Below are positions 18,314 through 26,955 of a stretch of 64,000 nt of DNA, one piece after another. Both the position numbers and the translations under genes were made by a program. Position 1 is the first letter of the stretch, and every line of letters starts with the position of its first letter. The notes beneath the pieces are model-generated. The model ran no database searches, was not told the origin of the DNA, and was given only the letters and a program-made list of their open reading frames with translations. The DNA is from an uncultured Dorea sp. (GTDB lineage Bacteria > Bacillota > Clostridia > Lachnospirales > Lachnospiraceae). Where the stretch lies: assembly GCA_945870325.1 (NCBI GenBank), contig CAMBRQ010000006.1, positions 1-64,000 of the forward strand, given 5' to 3'.

Positions 18314-19447
18314 ATGGAACGCTTTTCTCTTTCAGATATAAAAGTAAAGAATCGCATAGACATCTTTCATTATATTTATAACAATCCTTGCAGTTCCAAG
18401 CAGAAGATTGCCAACCAGCTTGGCATAACGCTTCCTACTGTCACTCAGCATCTGACAGCATTGATGGAAGATCAGCTCGTAGAAAAAAGCGGCCAGTTAA
18501 ATTCCACTTGCGGAAGAAAGGCAACTTCTTATTCTATTATCTCTACTGCCCGGATTGCTATCGGCATTGAACTTACGGAACACACCGTTCATATCGCGGC
18601 AGTTGACTTATACGTTGTCAAAAAAGCAAAAGTAAAGATTAATTTGAAATTCGAAAGAACAGAGGCGTATTTTGAGACACTTCGTGATCATGTTCTTGCT
18701 TTCATTGAGAAATATCATTTTAAAAATGAGCAGATTCTTGGAATTGGCATCGGGATTCAGGGACTGGTTTCACAAGGTGGCCGCCGGATCACTTATGCGA
18801 CGGTTATTGATGTGGAGGGCCTTTCCATTGATATCTTTGAAAAATATTTTTCCTGGCCATGCCGTTTTATACATAACACTGACTGTGCCGCGAACAGTGA
18901 ACTGTGGGTGAATCCTGAGATCAACGATGCTATCTATCTATCTCTCTGCATGCATCTGGGCGGCGCATTGATTCTAAACCGACAGATTAAAGAGGGCATT
19001 ACGGGCAAATCAGGCATCTTTGAGCACATGACTCTGATTCCCGGCGGACGTCCTTGCTATTGCGGACGTACAGGATGCGCAGAATGCTATTGTTCCGCCA
19101 GTACTTTTCTTGATGACCAGATGGATCTTGATGACTTTTTCCAGCAGAAAGCACAGGGCAACTCTGATTACCAGAAACGCTGGGAAGAATTCTTATACTA
19201 TCTTGCCATCCTGATCAATAATCTGCACATGGTCTTAGAAAGTACCGTCATTCTCGGCGGAGATATCATCCCGTATCTCACCGATAAAGATCTGAAAATG
19301 CTTCAGGATAAGGTCGTTGAATTTTCGGCATTTGGGGATGCGCCTACTTATATTCTGCCTGGGAAATGCCGGAATGATGCCGTGGCGATCGGGGCAGCAC
19401 TGCCATTTATACAGGAATTTCTACAGAACTTTATAGAAGAATCCTGA
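18314..19447 (+). CDS. ROK-family transcriptional regulator
   Basis: The 377-residue protein has an N-terminal MarR-like helix-turn-helix (SSKQKIANQLGITLPTVTQHL, residues 26-46) and a ROK domain with a degenerate kinase fold: LGIGIGIQGLVSQGG near 140 and the zinc motif region PCYCGRTGCAECYCSAS near 240, which retains the CxCGxxGCxE pattern. This is the XylR/NagC-type architecture of sugar-sensing repressors. It is divergent from the aldolase-rhaB operon, with repeated ATAAAAC elements between, so it probably controls that operon. The start follows GAGGAGGAATC and the gene ends at a strong terminator. Confidence 0.9.
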   Translation: MERFSLSDIKVKNRIDIFHYIYNNPCSSKQKIANQLGITLPTVTQHLTALMEDQLVEKSGQLNSTCGRKATSYSIISTARIAIGIELTEHTVHIAAVDLYVVKKAKVKINLKFERTEAYFETLRDHVLAFIEKYHFKNEQILGIGIGIQGLVSQGGRRITYATVIDVEGLSIDIFEKYFSWPCRFIHNTDCAANSELWVNPEINDAIYLSLCMHLGGALILNRQIKEGITGKSGIFEHMTLIPGGRPCYCGRTGCAECYCSASTFLDDQMDLDDFFQQKAQGNSDYQKRWEEFLYYLAILINNLHMVLESTVILGGDIIPYLTDKDLKMLQDKVVEFSAFGDAPTYILPGKCRNDAVAIGAALPFIQEFLQNFIEES

Positions 19448-19514
19448 TTCTTCTGGCGGTTATATGGCTAAGAAAATAAACGAACAGCAAGAAATACTGG
19501 TAAATAACAGAATG

Positions 19515-19562
19515 AATATCGGCGGAACTTATACTTCATAAGATCTGCCGATATTTTTCTCT
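19515..19562 (+). terminator. terminator after the ROK gene
   Basis: AATATCGGC (19515) pairs with GCCGATATT (to 19555) with an inner CTTAT/ATAAG stem, followed by TTTTCTCTT. Confidence 0.8.
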
Positions 19563-19600
19563 TATTATCCTATTTTCAGTTGGAATCAGGGTTACGCCTT

Positions 19601-20212
19601 CTATCTTATACTTTCATCAATTCTTCTGTTCTTAAAATAATATTCTTTATCCCGTTCACCGATTGGCCGCATCACTTTACAGGGATTACCAACAGCTACC
19701 ACATCAGATGGAATATCCTTCGTGACAACGCTTCCTGCTCCGATCACCGTATTATCACCGATGGTTACTCCAGGCATAATCATTACTCCTGCTCCGATCC
19801 AGCAGTTTTTCCCAATATGAACAGGTGCATTATACTGATATGCCTGCTGGCGAAGTTCCGGCAGGATCGGATGCCCCGCCGTGGCAATCGTCACATTCGG
19901 GCCAAACATGGTGTAATCGCCTACGTAGATATGCGTATCATCCACTAGTGTCAGGTTAAAATTCGCATAGATATTCTTCCCGAAGTGCGTATGATGACCA
20001 CCCCAGTTGCTGTGAAGAGGCGGTTCTATATAACAGCCGTCACCAATCTCAGCAAACATCTCCTTTAATAACGCCTCTCTTTTGGCGCCTTCTGACGGTC
20101 GTGTCAGGTTGTAATCGTACTGGCGCTCCAGGCACTGCTCCTGTTCTTTCATAATCTCTTCGCCATTGGGAAGGTATAGATCCGTGCTGTGCATTTTTTC
20201 AAATTCAGTCAT
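19601..20212 (-). CDS. maltose/galactoside-type sugar O-acetyltransferase
   Basis: The 203-residue protein is a left-handed beta-helix acetyltransferase of the Maa/LacA group. It has the N-terminal cap (EKMHSTDLYLPNGEEIMKEQ), the catalytic His in ATAGHPILPELR near residue 115, and hexapeptide turns such as IGKNCWIGAGVMIMPGVTIG near 135 followed by AVGNPCKVMR. It transfers acetyl from acetyl-CoA to a sugar hydroxyl in the cytoplasm, thought to mark non-metabolised sugars. It is a single gene, convergent with the ROK regulator. The start follows GGAGAAGC. Exact sugar specificity is not readable. Confidence 0.88.
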   Translation of the reverse strand: MTEFEKMHSTDLYLPNGEEIMKEQEQCLERQYDYNLTRPSEGAKREALLKEMFAEIGDGCYIEPPLHSNWGGHHTHFGKNIYANFNLTLVDDTHIYVGDYTMFGPNVTIATAGHPILPELRQQAYQYNAPVHIGKNCWIGAGVMIMPGVTIGDNTVIGAGSVVTKDIPSDVVAVGNPCKVMRPIGERDKEYYFKNRRIDESIR

Positions 20213-20387
20213 ATTGCTTCTCCTTTACATTTTTCCTGTCCGACAGAGTAGGTATACCGGACTGCATTTTACCCAATTTCTTATTATTTATTATAATAAT
20301 CTCGAGAGAGAACTGCAATAATTTCATAAACTTAAATATTTTCAAACCATATTGGGCATTACATTTACATATAGGGAGGATTTTACC

Positions 20388-20486
20388 ATGCAGGAAGTGT
20401 ACGAATTTTTAAAGAACTGTAATACATATTATCTGGCAACAGTTATCCCTGCATTTCTGCTACAATCTCTGAATCCTCACAGATAA
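20388..20486 (+). pseudogene. stub of a pyridoxamine 5'-phosphate oxidase-family gene
   Basis: A good ribosome site (TAGGGAGGAT) precedes an ATG opening a 32-residue frame that starts MQEVYEFLKNCNTYYLATV, the usual N terminus of small PNPOx-family flavin-binding proteins. The frame then runs into unrelated codons and stops. The rest of the gene is missing, so this is the 5' end left after a deletion. The expression signals look intact. Confidence 0.65.
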
Positions 20487-20586
20487 TTAACCTTTTATCC
20501 GAGAACATTTTTCTATAAAATAATGACGACATGATGTAACGAAATGACTAGTTGGGGTATATATAAGCAAAGAAGGATGTGACGCG

Positions 20587-20909
20587 ATGTTAGATATGGA
20601 TTCCATATATAGCGAACATGCAAAACTGGTATATAAATTTCTAATCTCCTTATGCCACGAGACAGATACTGCCGAAGAACTGACACAAGAAACATTCCAT
20701 CAGGCAGTCCGATGCGCAAACAAGTATAACGGGAACTGCAAGGTATCCACCTGGCTGTGCCAGATCGCAAAAATCTATGGCACAAAGAATTAAGGAGACG
20801 GAATAAAAAACTGATCATCGAATTCGCCGGAGGCGTAACAAAAGAAATTCGAATAAAAGATCTGTATACTGGCGAGGGGTTAGATAAAGTCGGGATTATC
20901 ATGAATTAA
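20587..20909 (+). pseudogene. broken ECF-type sigma factor gene
   Basis: The first 68 codons read as sigma region 2: DSIYSEHAKLVYKFLISLCHETDTAEELTQETFHQAV and then KVSTWLCQIAK. The frame then ends at a stop, but the neighbouring frame resumes exactly the expected text, WHKELRRRNKKL, so there is a frameshift near 20775. What follows (FAGGVTKEIRIKDLYTGEG, stop at 20909) does not look like sigma region 4, so the 3' part has been replaced or deleted. It is not expected to make a functional sigma factor. A repeat element begins immediately after. Confidence 0.7.
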
Positions 20910-20992
20910 AAAGGGACACGGCAAATTCAAAAAGGGACACGGCTATTTTAATTGGGGACGGGGGAAATTGAAAAAAACAATGTCCCCTCTTT
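20910..20992. repeat. GGGGAC-type interspersed repeat, copy 1
   Basis: Contains AAAAAGGGACACGGC twice (20910 and 20933) and a 26-nt string at 20950-20975 that recurs exactly at 50885-50910. GGGGAC here pairs with GTCCCC at about 20982 to give a hairpin whose minus-strand reading resembles a terminator for nothing obvious. Confidence 0.7.
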
Positions 20993-20998
20993 AGTGCG

Positions 20999-21664
20999 TT
21001 AATCTAACGCTGTCTGTTTTACCCTGCTAAGTCCTTTTGCCACCGCCGGAACTGAGATAATAACCACCGTCATGACCGCCTCTGCCAGCAGAAAACTATA
21101 GTTATAAGCAATCGGGTAGATGCTCTTCAATGACTGCGGGAAATTATCTGGCATGTAGTCCATCCAATATAGGTATCCTCCCAGAGAGTGGAATGCTCCT
21201 CTGGCGAGAACCGCCGCAATATATCCCTTCAGCAAGCCATTCTTGCTTTTTGCGAAAAATCCGGCAACGCCCAGCGCCGCGAATGCCAGCACATAGTCAC
21301 AGCAAACCTGAAAGAATGAAAGCACATACGGTTCCTGGATGAACTGTAGGAGCCCATAAGAAAGCCCCACAAGGATTCCAGTCTGTACTCCGTACCAGTT
21401 GCCGACCAATACAATGAACAGCATACTGCACAGCGTTACGCTTCCACCCCACGGCAACTTGAATATCTTCATATAAGAAGTCACAAACGCCAGCGCCATT
21501 GCCATCGCGCAGAACACTAACTGCTTTGTGCTCATCTTCTTTTTCCCGGATTTCTTCCCCGCAAAAAATAACGCAACGATAAAGAGTACAACTCCAACAA
21601 CAATACATACCGCATATCCGGCAGTTGTCAGACCGCCTTCTGCATTGACTAATAGATCAAACAT
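20999..21664 (-). CDS. thiT: energy-coupling-factor thiamine transporter S component
   Basis: The 221-residue membrane protein has about six hydrophobic segments and the ThiT hallmarks: MFIVLVGNWYGVQTGILVGL-like text (SMLFIVLVGNWYGVQTG), YGLLQFIQEPYVLSFFQV and GAFHSLGGYLYWMDYMPD, the aromatic-rich C-terminal loop that holds thiamine. It works with the shared EcfA/A'/T module, not encoded here. The ATG at 21664 is preceded by AGGAGGGC; an earlier in-frame start would lie before that site. A TPP riboswitch directly upstream supports both function and regulation. Confidence 0.92.
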   Translation of the reverse strand: MFDLLVNAEGGLTTAGYAVCIVVGVVLFIVALFFAGKKSGKKKMSTKQLVFCAMAMALAFVTSYMKIFKLPWGGSVTLCSMLFIVLVGNWYGVQTGILVGLSYGLLQFIQEPYVLSFFQVCCDYVLAFAALGVAGFFAKSKNGLLKGYIAAVLARGAFHSLGGYLYWMDYMPDNFPQSLKSIYPIAYNYSFLLAEAVMTVVIISVPAVAKGLSRVKQTALD

Positions 21665-21721
21665 AAAAATGCCCTCCTTGTCTCCGATTGAAAACAAAAA
21701 GGGCTTGAAGCCAATCTATAA

Positions 21722-21812
21722 CGCATCCCTACGTTGGCATTATCCACATCAGGTTATGGGTCGAAGTTGACAACTTCCTCTCAGCCTATTCTATAAGCTC
21801 CCCTTGTTATCA
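21722..21812 (-). promoter_or_regulatory. TPP riboswitch (THI box)
   Basis: Read on the minus strand, GGGGAGC, GGCTGAGAGGAAG, CGACCC, ACCTGAT and GGATAATGCCAACGTAGGGA occur in the order of the thi-box aptamer. The GGCTTCAAGCC hairpin after it (about 21698-21710) near the thiT ribosome site is the likely expression platform. Thiamine pyrophosphate would turn thiT off. Confidence 0.95.
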
Positions 21813-22033
21813 ATCTTATGTAGTTTGTCCAGTCATTATCATATACATGCTGCTTGGAAATGTCAACTCCATTACATCAGATTATCTTTCTTACCTTGCA
21901 GGCATCTCTCTAATCAATCAATAGGTCTGTAACTTGTATATTTCAATTCTGCTAAATTTGCGAGATTCGCGTCATTTGAAAAAGCGCACAAAATATCTAA
22001 TGAAATCAAGCCAAACTTTGTTAAAAATTTATC

Positions 22034-22062
22034 TTTACATTATCTATACTACGTGTTAATAT
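22034..22062 (+). promoter_or_regulatory. promoter of the small peptide/RNA unit
   Basis: TTTACA (22034-22039) and TAATAT (22057-22062) with 17-bp spacing, about 48 bp before the small reading frame. Confidence 0.6.
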
Positions 22063-22109
22063 TTTAACAGTTTAAGGAACGAGAATAAATGAGAAGGAAG
22101 TGAATGATA

Positions 22110-22190
22110 ATGATGAAGTTATTCAATGCTCTTAAAGAGTATTTTTCTGGGGAAACTGCTTTGTCAATATTTATAGAGAAACTTAACTAA
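22110..22190 (+). CDS. candidate 26-residue peptide
   Basis: GAAGGAAG stands 8-9 nt before ATGATG, opening a 26-codon frame that begins MMKLFNALKEYF and ends FIEKLN. The sequence is amphipathic with alternating hydrophobic and charged residues and no Cys. It has its own promoter and a strong terminator and no other gene inside the unit, which argues that the transcript is real. It could be a small membrane-active or regulatory peptide, or the unit may be a small RNA in which the frame is incidental. No family is recognised. Confidence 0.45.
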   Translation: MMKLFNALKEYFSGETALSIFIEKLN

Positions 22191-22210
22191 GAAGTTGTTA
22201 GGATGATTAG

Positions 22211-22250
22211 AAAGGTGTATCGAAAATTTTTTCGATACACCTTTTTTTAT
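22211..22250. terminator. strong terminator
   Basis: AAAGGTGTATCGAAAA pairs with TTTTCGATACACCTTT (22211-22246), then TTTT. It closes the small plus-strand unit and can also stop minus-strand transcripts from the transporter gene. Confidence 0.85.
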
Positions 22251-22284
22251 CATTTTCCAGATGGGTCTTACATTACAAGTATAT

Positions 22285-23520
22285 CTATTCGCCTGCATTC
22301 TGAGTTGCTTTACGCTCTGCAATTTCTTTAATATACTGCGGATTTTTTGTTTCAACATCCAGGAACCAGATATCAACCAGCAAGATGATAGCAACAACTA
22401 AGGGACCGAATTTAAAGAATGCATCAATACCGCTGATCGTACTTGCAGACTGAACCTCCAAAGCACCATTATATCCAACTGCACTTAAGAAGAATCCAAA
22501 GGCTGCTGTCAAAGCTCCTTGCCCGATTTTGGCGCCTACAGAACTTGCAGAGAACAAGACAGACTGAACACGTATACCGGTCTTCCACTCGCCATAATCG
22601 ATAGTGTCACCGATGAGGGCTCCGGCCATACCCATCGCAAAGCCCATTCCAATACCGCGCAACAGCGCCGTAGCAAATAAAATAGTAGAGGATGTCGGCA
22701 CTACTATAAATACAACCTGAGCCACCACCATACAGATTGAACCGAACAATACCATCTGTCGCTTCGTATACTTTTTCAAAAAGAAAGGAGCCACTGCAGA
22801 CAGAAATACGCCAGGCAAGTTGGAGCATGCAACAAACGTTCCCATCAAAGCCATATTTCCCAACACAGAGTTTAGGTAATAAATGGAAACAGACAGGTTA
22901 AAGGTCAGAATAAAATTGGCCATCAAATTAACAACAAAGGCCATCCACCAATATTTGTTTACAACAGCACATTTGATACCAACGATGAGATTCTCCGGAG
23001 GAACATCATTCTCTACCCGTTCTTTGACAAACAATACATTCAATGCCAAAGGTATCAGACCGATAATACCAAAGACCATAATAGACTTAATCCATGCAGA
23101 CTGCAGCCCTTGACCTCCAAAAAAATCAACCATCGGCATCATAACAGATGCCATAATAGTCTGTGTCAAAGCTGAAAACATCATGAAAAAAATCAGCATC
23201 TGCGAACGGTCAACAGAGTCATTTGTGACATAGGACGGAAGAGAATTAGCGGCCATGCCCACATAAGTGTACAAAACAGTATTAAACAGGTTATATGTAA
23301 CAAAGATGTAAACTATACGCAAGGCTACACTTCCGTCCGGAACCAGGAATACCAGAATAACGGAAAGCACCATAGGAATAGCCCACTTCAGTATAACGGG
23401 AATACAATGCCCTCTTTTACTTTTGTGGCTATCAATAATTTGACCTGCAATCAAGTCAGACACGCCATCGAAAATCTTAGAGAACGCAATAACACCGCCA
23501 ACCAGACCGGCATTCAGCAA
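22285..23520 (-). CDS. GPH-family sugar:cation symporter, N terminus missing
   Basis: The reading frame gives 411 residues of a MelB/GPH transporter with about eleven hydrophobic segments. The family motif KIFDGVSDLIAGQIIDSHKSKRG appears at residues 15-37, where normally it sits near 50-75 after a complete first transmembrane helix. The first helix and its usual leader (GDFG-type) are therefore absent. The frame starts at TTG 5 bp after the upstream esterase stop with no ribosome site. I read this as a 5' deletion that fused the two genes end to end; a functional protein is doubtful. It lies last in an AraC-linked esterase operon. Confidence 0.75.
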   Translation of the reverse strand: MLNAGLVGGVIAFSKIFDGVSDLIAGQIIDSHKSKRGHCIPVILKWAIPMVLSVILVFLVPDGSVALRIVYIFVTYNLFNTVLYTYVGMAANSLPSYVTNDSVDRSQMLIFFMMFSALTQTIMASVMMPMVDFFGGQGLQSAWIKSIMVFGIIGLIPLALNVLFVKERVENDVPPENLIVGIKCAVVNKYWWMAFVVNLMANFILTFNLSVSIYYLNSVLGNMALMGTFVACSNLPGVFLSAVAPFFLKKYTKRQMVLFGSICMVVAQVVFIVVPTSSTILFATALLRGIGMGFAMGMAGALIGDTIDYGEWKTGIRVQSVLFSASSVGAKIGQGALTAAFGFFLSAVGYNGALEVQSASTISGIDAFFKFGPLVVAIILLVDIWFLDVETKNPQYIKEIAERKATQNAGE

Positions 23521-23525
23521 GATAA

Positions 23526-24437
23526 CTATCTTCTGAAACAGTACTTGAGAAAGTCATCCACAATATCGACGACCTGGCTGGTCCAGAACTCCGCCCCTCC
23601 ATGATCGCCTCCTTTTATGAAATACAATTGAACATCCTTACCACACTTTTTCATCTGGCGGTAGAGAATCACACTACCTTCGCAATTGACCAAACGATCC
23701 TTCGTACCATGAAAGATAATGGTCGGCGGCATAACCGTTTCTTCGGTAATGTTGCATTCAACAGAAAGTTTTTTCTTTAATTCAAGATTATCTCTCAAAT
23801 CCACGCGCCCCATAACCAGTCCTTCCGGACTATCCGGCTGGCAGTGAAGAACCTGAATAGGATTGGAGTCTTCGTTCATGACGCTGCAGCTTCCATAATA
23901 ATTAATAATGCCTTTGACCTCAGCAGAAATGCCGGGAAATAGGTTATTCTCCACATCATCATGAATCATACCTGCAAACATAGCTGTATGCCCGCCAGAA
24001 GAATCACCCGCAATAACAATATTCTCAGCATCCACATGATATTCTGCAGCATGGGCACGCATAAAACGCACCGCATTTCTTGCATCCATAATCTGTGCAG
24101 GAAAAGGCGCAATGCCAGAATGCCGATACTCGACAACAGCCACAACATAACCACGCTCAGCCAATTTGGAAACACGACATAATTGATGGAACACATCTTG
24201 GGGAAGCCATGCTGAACCTTGCACAAACACAATACAAGGACAGACCATCTCAGGATTGTTACGACTAAAAGGCAACAGGATCTGCAGATGCAGCCGAACA
24301 GAATCTATCTCGGCATACTCTACATTATGGATATAGGAAACACCCATTTCGTCACCGGTGGTCTGAATCACTTGAACACCTTCTATTTCCTCTGTAAATT
24401 CCGGAATTTCTTCATAAGTCCATTCTTTTACTTCCAT
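23526..24437 (-). CDS. alpha/beta hydrolase (acetyl-esterase type)
   Basis: The 303-residue protein has the serine hydrolase set: oxyanion region CIVFVQGSAW near residue 90, nucleophile elbow AGDSSGGHTAM near 165, Asp in HGTKDRLVNCEG near 255 and His in KGGDHGGAEF near 285. This is the BD-FAE/hormone-sensitive-lipase-like group often found with glycan-degradation loci, where such enzymes remove acetyl or feruloyl groups from plant sugars. There is no signal peptide, so it is probably cytoplasmic. It is 15 bp downstream of a second esterase and just upstream of a truncated sugar transporter. Substrate unknown. Confidence 0.82.
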   Translation of the reverse strand: MEVKEWTYEEIPEFTEEIEGVQVIQTTGDEMGVSYIHNVEYAEIDSVRLHLQILLPFSRNNPEMVCPCIVFVQGSAWLPQDVFHQLCRVSKLAERGYVVAVVEYRHSGIAPFPAQIMDARNAVRFMRAHAAEYHVDAENIVIAGDSSGGHTAMFAGMIHDDVENNLFPGISAEVKGIINYYGSCSVMNEDSNPIQVLHCQPDSPEGLVMGRVDLRDNLELKKKLSVECNITEETVMPPTIIFHGTKDRLVNCEGSVILYRQMKKCGKDVQLYFIKGGDHGGAEFWTSQVVDIVDDFLKYCFRR

Positions 24438-24452
24438 AAAATAACCTTCCTT

Positions 24453-25250
24453 TTACTCATTTAGAAAAGCAAATGCTTCCTCCAAGTGCTTATTCCAAAA
24501 ATCCCAATCATGCTCCCCTGTATCCTCAATGTATGTAAAATCCGCATTTTGCGCTTGTAAGAAGTCGCGCATAGCATGATTTTCTTTGAGCAGAAAATCC
24601 TCACTGCCTTCTGTCATAAAAATTCTTGGAATACTTTTTTTGCTCTTTTCCAATTCCTGATAAATAACCCTTGGGTCCAAATCGCTCGTTGCAAGCATCT
24701 TCGGATCTCCAAATACACGACATTGGAACTCCACATTTGACACGCCATCGTCAACCGGAACTCCTCCGTTATCAACAATACGAATGGGTATATATGCTCC
24801 GGAAAATGCCAAAATCTTCGAAAAAGTGTGTGCATATTTTAATCCATTACGCATGGCACCATATCCACCCATTGACAGACCGCCGATATATGTATCTTCC
24901 CTCTCTTTCGACAATGGAAATAGCCTGCGCGTATACTCGACTAGTTCTTCCCCAATATATTTCCCGAAATGACGGTTTTCTGCTACATGATCAATATAGA
25001 AACTGTTATCACCATCCGGCATAATTACTGCAATCCCATACTTTTTACTTAACTCACTGATATGAGTATGTACAAGATAGTCGTTCTCATCTCCGGTATA
25101 TCCATGCAGCAAATACAGTGTTTTCATATTTTCCAACACAAAATCAGGACTTCCATCTTTCAGAAACCCTCCATCATTGGGCAATACTGCCGTGAACGGA
25201 ACCGTACGCATCAGGCAATTAGAAAAAAAACGAACACGAATAATAGCCAT
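24453..25250 (-). CDS. esterase-D/feruloyl-esterase-like hydrolase
   Basis: The 265-residue product starts at the ATG preceded by AAAGGAGGGAG at 25251-25266; a longer frame upstream would ignore that site. It has the esterase-D family layout: KTLYLLHGYTGDENDYL, IAVIMPDGDNSFY, GGLSMGGYGAMRNGLKY with the catalytic Ser near residue 125, and GEHDWDFWNKHLEEAF with the catalytic His near the end. These are tributyrin/feruloyl-type carboxylesterases without a signal peptide. It is the first gene of the three-gene operon divergent from an AraC regulator, so it probably acts on an imported esterified oligosaccharide. Confidence 0.85.
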   Translation of the reverse strand: MAIIRVRFFSNCLMRTVPFTAVLPNDGGFLKDGSPDFVLENMKTLYLLHGYTGDENDYLVHTHISELSKKYGIAVIMPDGDNSFYIDHVAENRHFGKYIGEELVEYTRRLFPLSKEREDTYIGGLSMGGYGAMRNGLKYAHTFSKILAFSGAYIPIRIVDNGGVPVDDGVSNVEFQCRVFGDPKMLATSDLDPRVIYQELEKSKKSIPRIFMTEGSEDFLLKENHAMRDFLQAQNADFTYIEDTGEHDWDFWNKHLEEAFAFLNE

Positions 25251-25571
25251 AATCTCCCTCCTTTGCTTCTTATTTGCCTTCATTGTGTTCAATTATATAG
25301 AATTAACAAATAAATTGACTGGAATTATATGCGGAGAAAACCGCCAAAAATTGATTTATTTTTTGAAAGATTTATATACTCAAAATTGATTTATATTAGA
25401 GAATACTCATTGACGCATTGGTTAAGTTGTGGTAATTTATAATTACTATTTTGATTATATTGCACAATTTTTCATCTACAATATCAATTAATTGCTGTTT
25501 TTGACATCAATCATATGCATTTTTCAGCAAAATGCCAAATAAAAACATATCAACAGCAAAGGAGGAGGAAA
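25251..25571. promoter_or_regulatory. divergent control region with 13-bp direct repeats
   Basis: This AT-rich intergenic region contains two identical 13-mers, AAAATTGATTTAT, at 25347-25359 and 25382-25394, exactly 35 bp apart and in the same orientation. Direct repeats spaced by whole helical turns are how AraC-family activators bind, so these are candidate sites for the adjacent regulator. No gene is seen. Confidence 0.5.
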
Positions 25572-26411
25572 ATGCAGGCTTTTCACGAGATAGTTATCAC
25601 ACCAGAAAACATTCCTGCCATCATACTACTGCATACAAGTAAATCCATTAACCAACCCCATTGGCATGAATCGGTGGAACTGCTTGCTTCTTTAGATTCA
25701 CAGTTACATATCTCTTGCGATCAAAATACATTTAATCTCAAGGAAAACGATGTTGCCATAATAAACAACTCACAGATACACTGTGTTTCCGCTCTGGAAG
25801 GTCATTCCTTTACCAGTTTGTCACTTCGCATTGCACCTGAGATTTTCCAAAAATACTGCGGTAAAAATCACTGCTGGTTTGACTTAAATCGAAGCCCGGA
25901 GGCTCGCAAAGAAATTGCAGACTGTGCTCAGAAATTATATGAACTTTATTCTGAAGAAAATACCCAGCCGTACTTGCTTTTAGAAGCAAACTCCATTTTA
26001 TTTCATATTGTATATCTGATGGTTACGCATATTCGTAGCGACTATCCGGCAGATAGACTCCATTATTCTGAGAAATATTACAATCGTTATCGCGAAATTA
26101 TGCGCTACATGGAGGAACATTACAATGAACCAATTAGTTTGGAAGATGTCGCCTCTTTCATTCACTTATCCAAGGAGCATCTCTCACGGGAATTTCCTAC
26201 TTATGTAGGGGAGGGATTCCGCGAACATCTAACAAACATTCGTCTTAATAATGCACATAAAGACTTGTTAGGCAGTGATCTGCCATTAATTGATATTGCA
26301 ATTAAGAACGGCTTTTCTGATCTTCGCTGTTATAATAGGGCATTCCAGAAATATTATAAGACTACCCCTGCCCAATATCGTCGGAAATATAAGAGGCTTA
26401 AAAATGAATAG
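25572..26411 (+). CDS. AraC-family transcriptional regulator
   Basis: The 279-residue protein starts at the ATG following AAAGGAGGAGG. An N-terminal cupin-type sugar sensor (HWHESVELLASLDSQLHIS near residue 30) precedes the paired C-terminal helix-turn-helices: ISLEDVASFIHLSKEHLSREF near 195 and LIDIAIKNGFSDLRCYNRAF near 245, then TTPAQYRRKYK. This is the usual carbohydrate-responsive AraC layout. It is divergent from the esterase/esterase/transporter operon and most likely activates it. The inducer is unknown. Confidence 0.9.
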   Translation: MQAFHEIVITPENIPAIILLHTSKSINQPHWHESVELLASLDSQLHISCDQNTFNLKENDVAIINNSQIHCVSALEGHSFTSLSLRIAPEIFQKYCGKNHCWFDLNRSPEARKEIADCAQKLYELYSEENTQPYLLLEANSILFHIVYLMVTHIRSDYPADRLHYSEKYYNRYREIMRYMEEHYNEPISLEDVASFIHLSKEHLSREFPTYVGEGFREHLTNIRLNNAHKDLLGSDLPLIDIAIKNGFSDLRCYNRAFQKYYKTTPAQYRRKYKRLKNE

Positions 26412-26955
26412 TTGACAAATTGATAATGCATGCCAAAGCGGCAACTTCATTTTTCTGTTTTTTTTAAATCCAATAGAAACTAAAGATTTATTTGGTCAAT
26501 TGATGATAAAGACGCACTTTAATAAGCCATTTTCGATGGCTTAAAATTCATTTTGAAAAGTTAAAATTCAGGCACTTTCTAAAGAAAATAAATGAATTCC
26601 TGTCCTGCCTTTTTGAATCTTATTATGAAGCTTGTTTATATTCCGTGCCATGGCAAGTGGTGTGCTTTCTGCAAGTACATTTGATCCTTGGAGAATTAAA
26701 AGAAGCCCATGGACTGCGTAGGGCAGATTCAACAGGGCCGTTTGTCATGCAGTTACAAACATATTTTACAGCATTTGTTGCGAACGCAAAAAAGAATAAC
26801 CGATTAGTAGCATATGCTGTGGGATAGGCACAGTGTTTTTAATGAGCGTCATTGAAAAAAATATTTTAAATACTATATAAAGAAAAACTCCCACACAAAA
26901 ATGGGAGTTTTTCAGTGCCCTTGATTATAGGGTATTTCGGAGTTTTTTCCAGATT
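26412..26955. other. intergenic region without a supported gene
   Basis: A small hairpin TAAGCCAT/ATGGCTTA sits at 26523-26542. A short plus-strand frame at 26645-26827 lacks a ribosome site and resembles nothing I know; it may be eroded mobile-element DNA. The right end holds the terminator at 26883. Confidence 0.5.
26883..26916. terminator. bidirectional terminator
   Basis: AAAAACTCCCA and TGGGAGTTTTT form an 11-bp stem with a CACAAAAA loop (26883-26912), T-rich in both directions. Confidence 0.8.

Noticed and set aside
26645..26827. 60-codon plus-strand frame
   Set aside because: No ribosome site, no recognisable family, in an eroded intergenic stretch.
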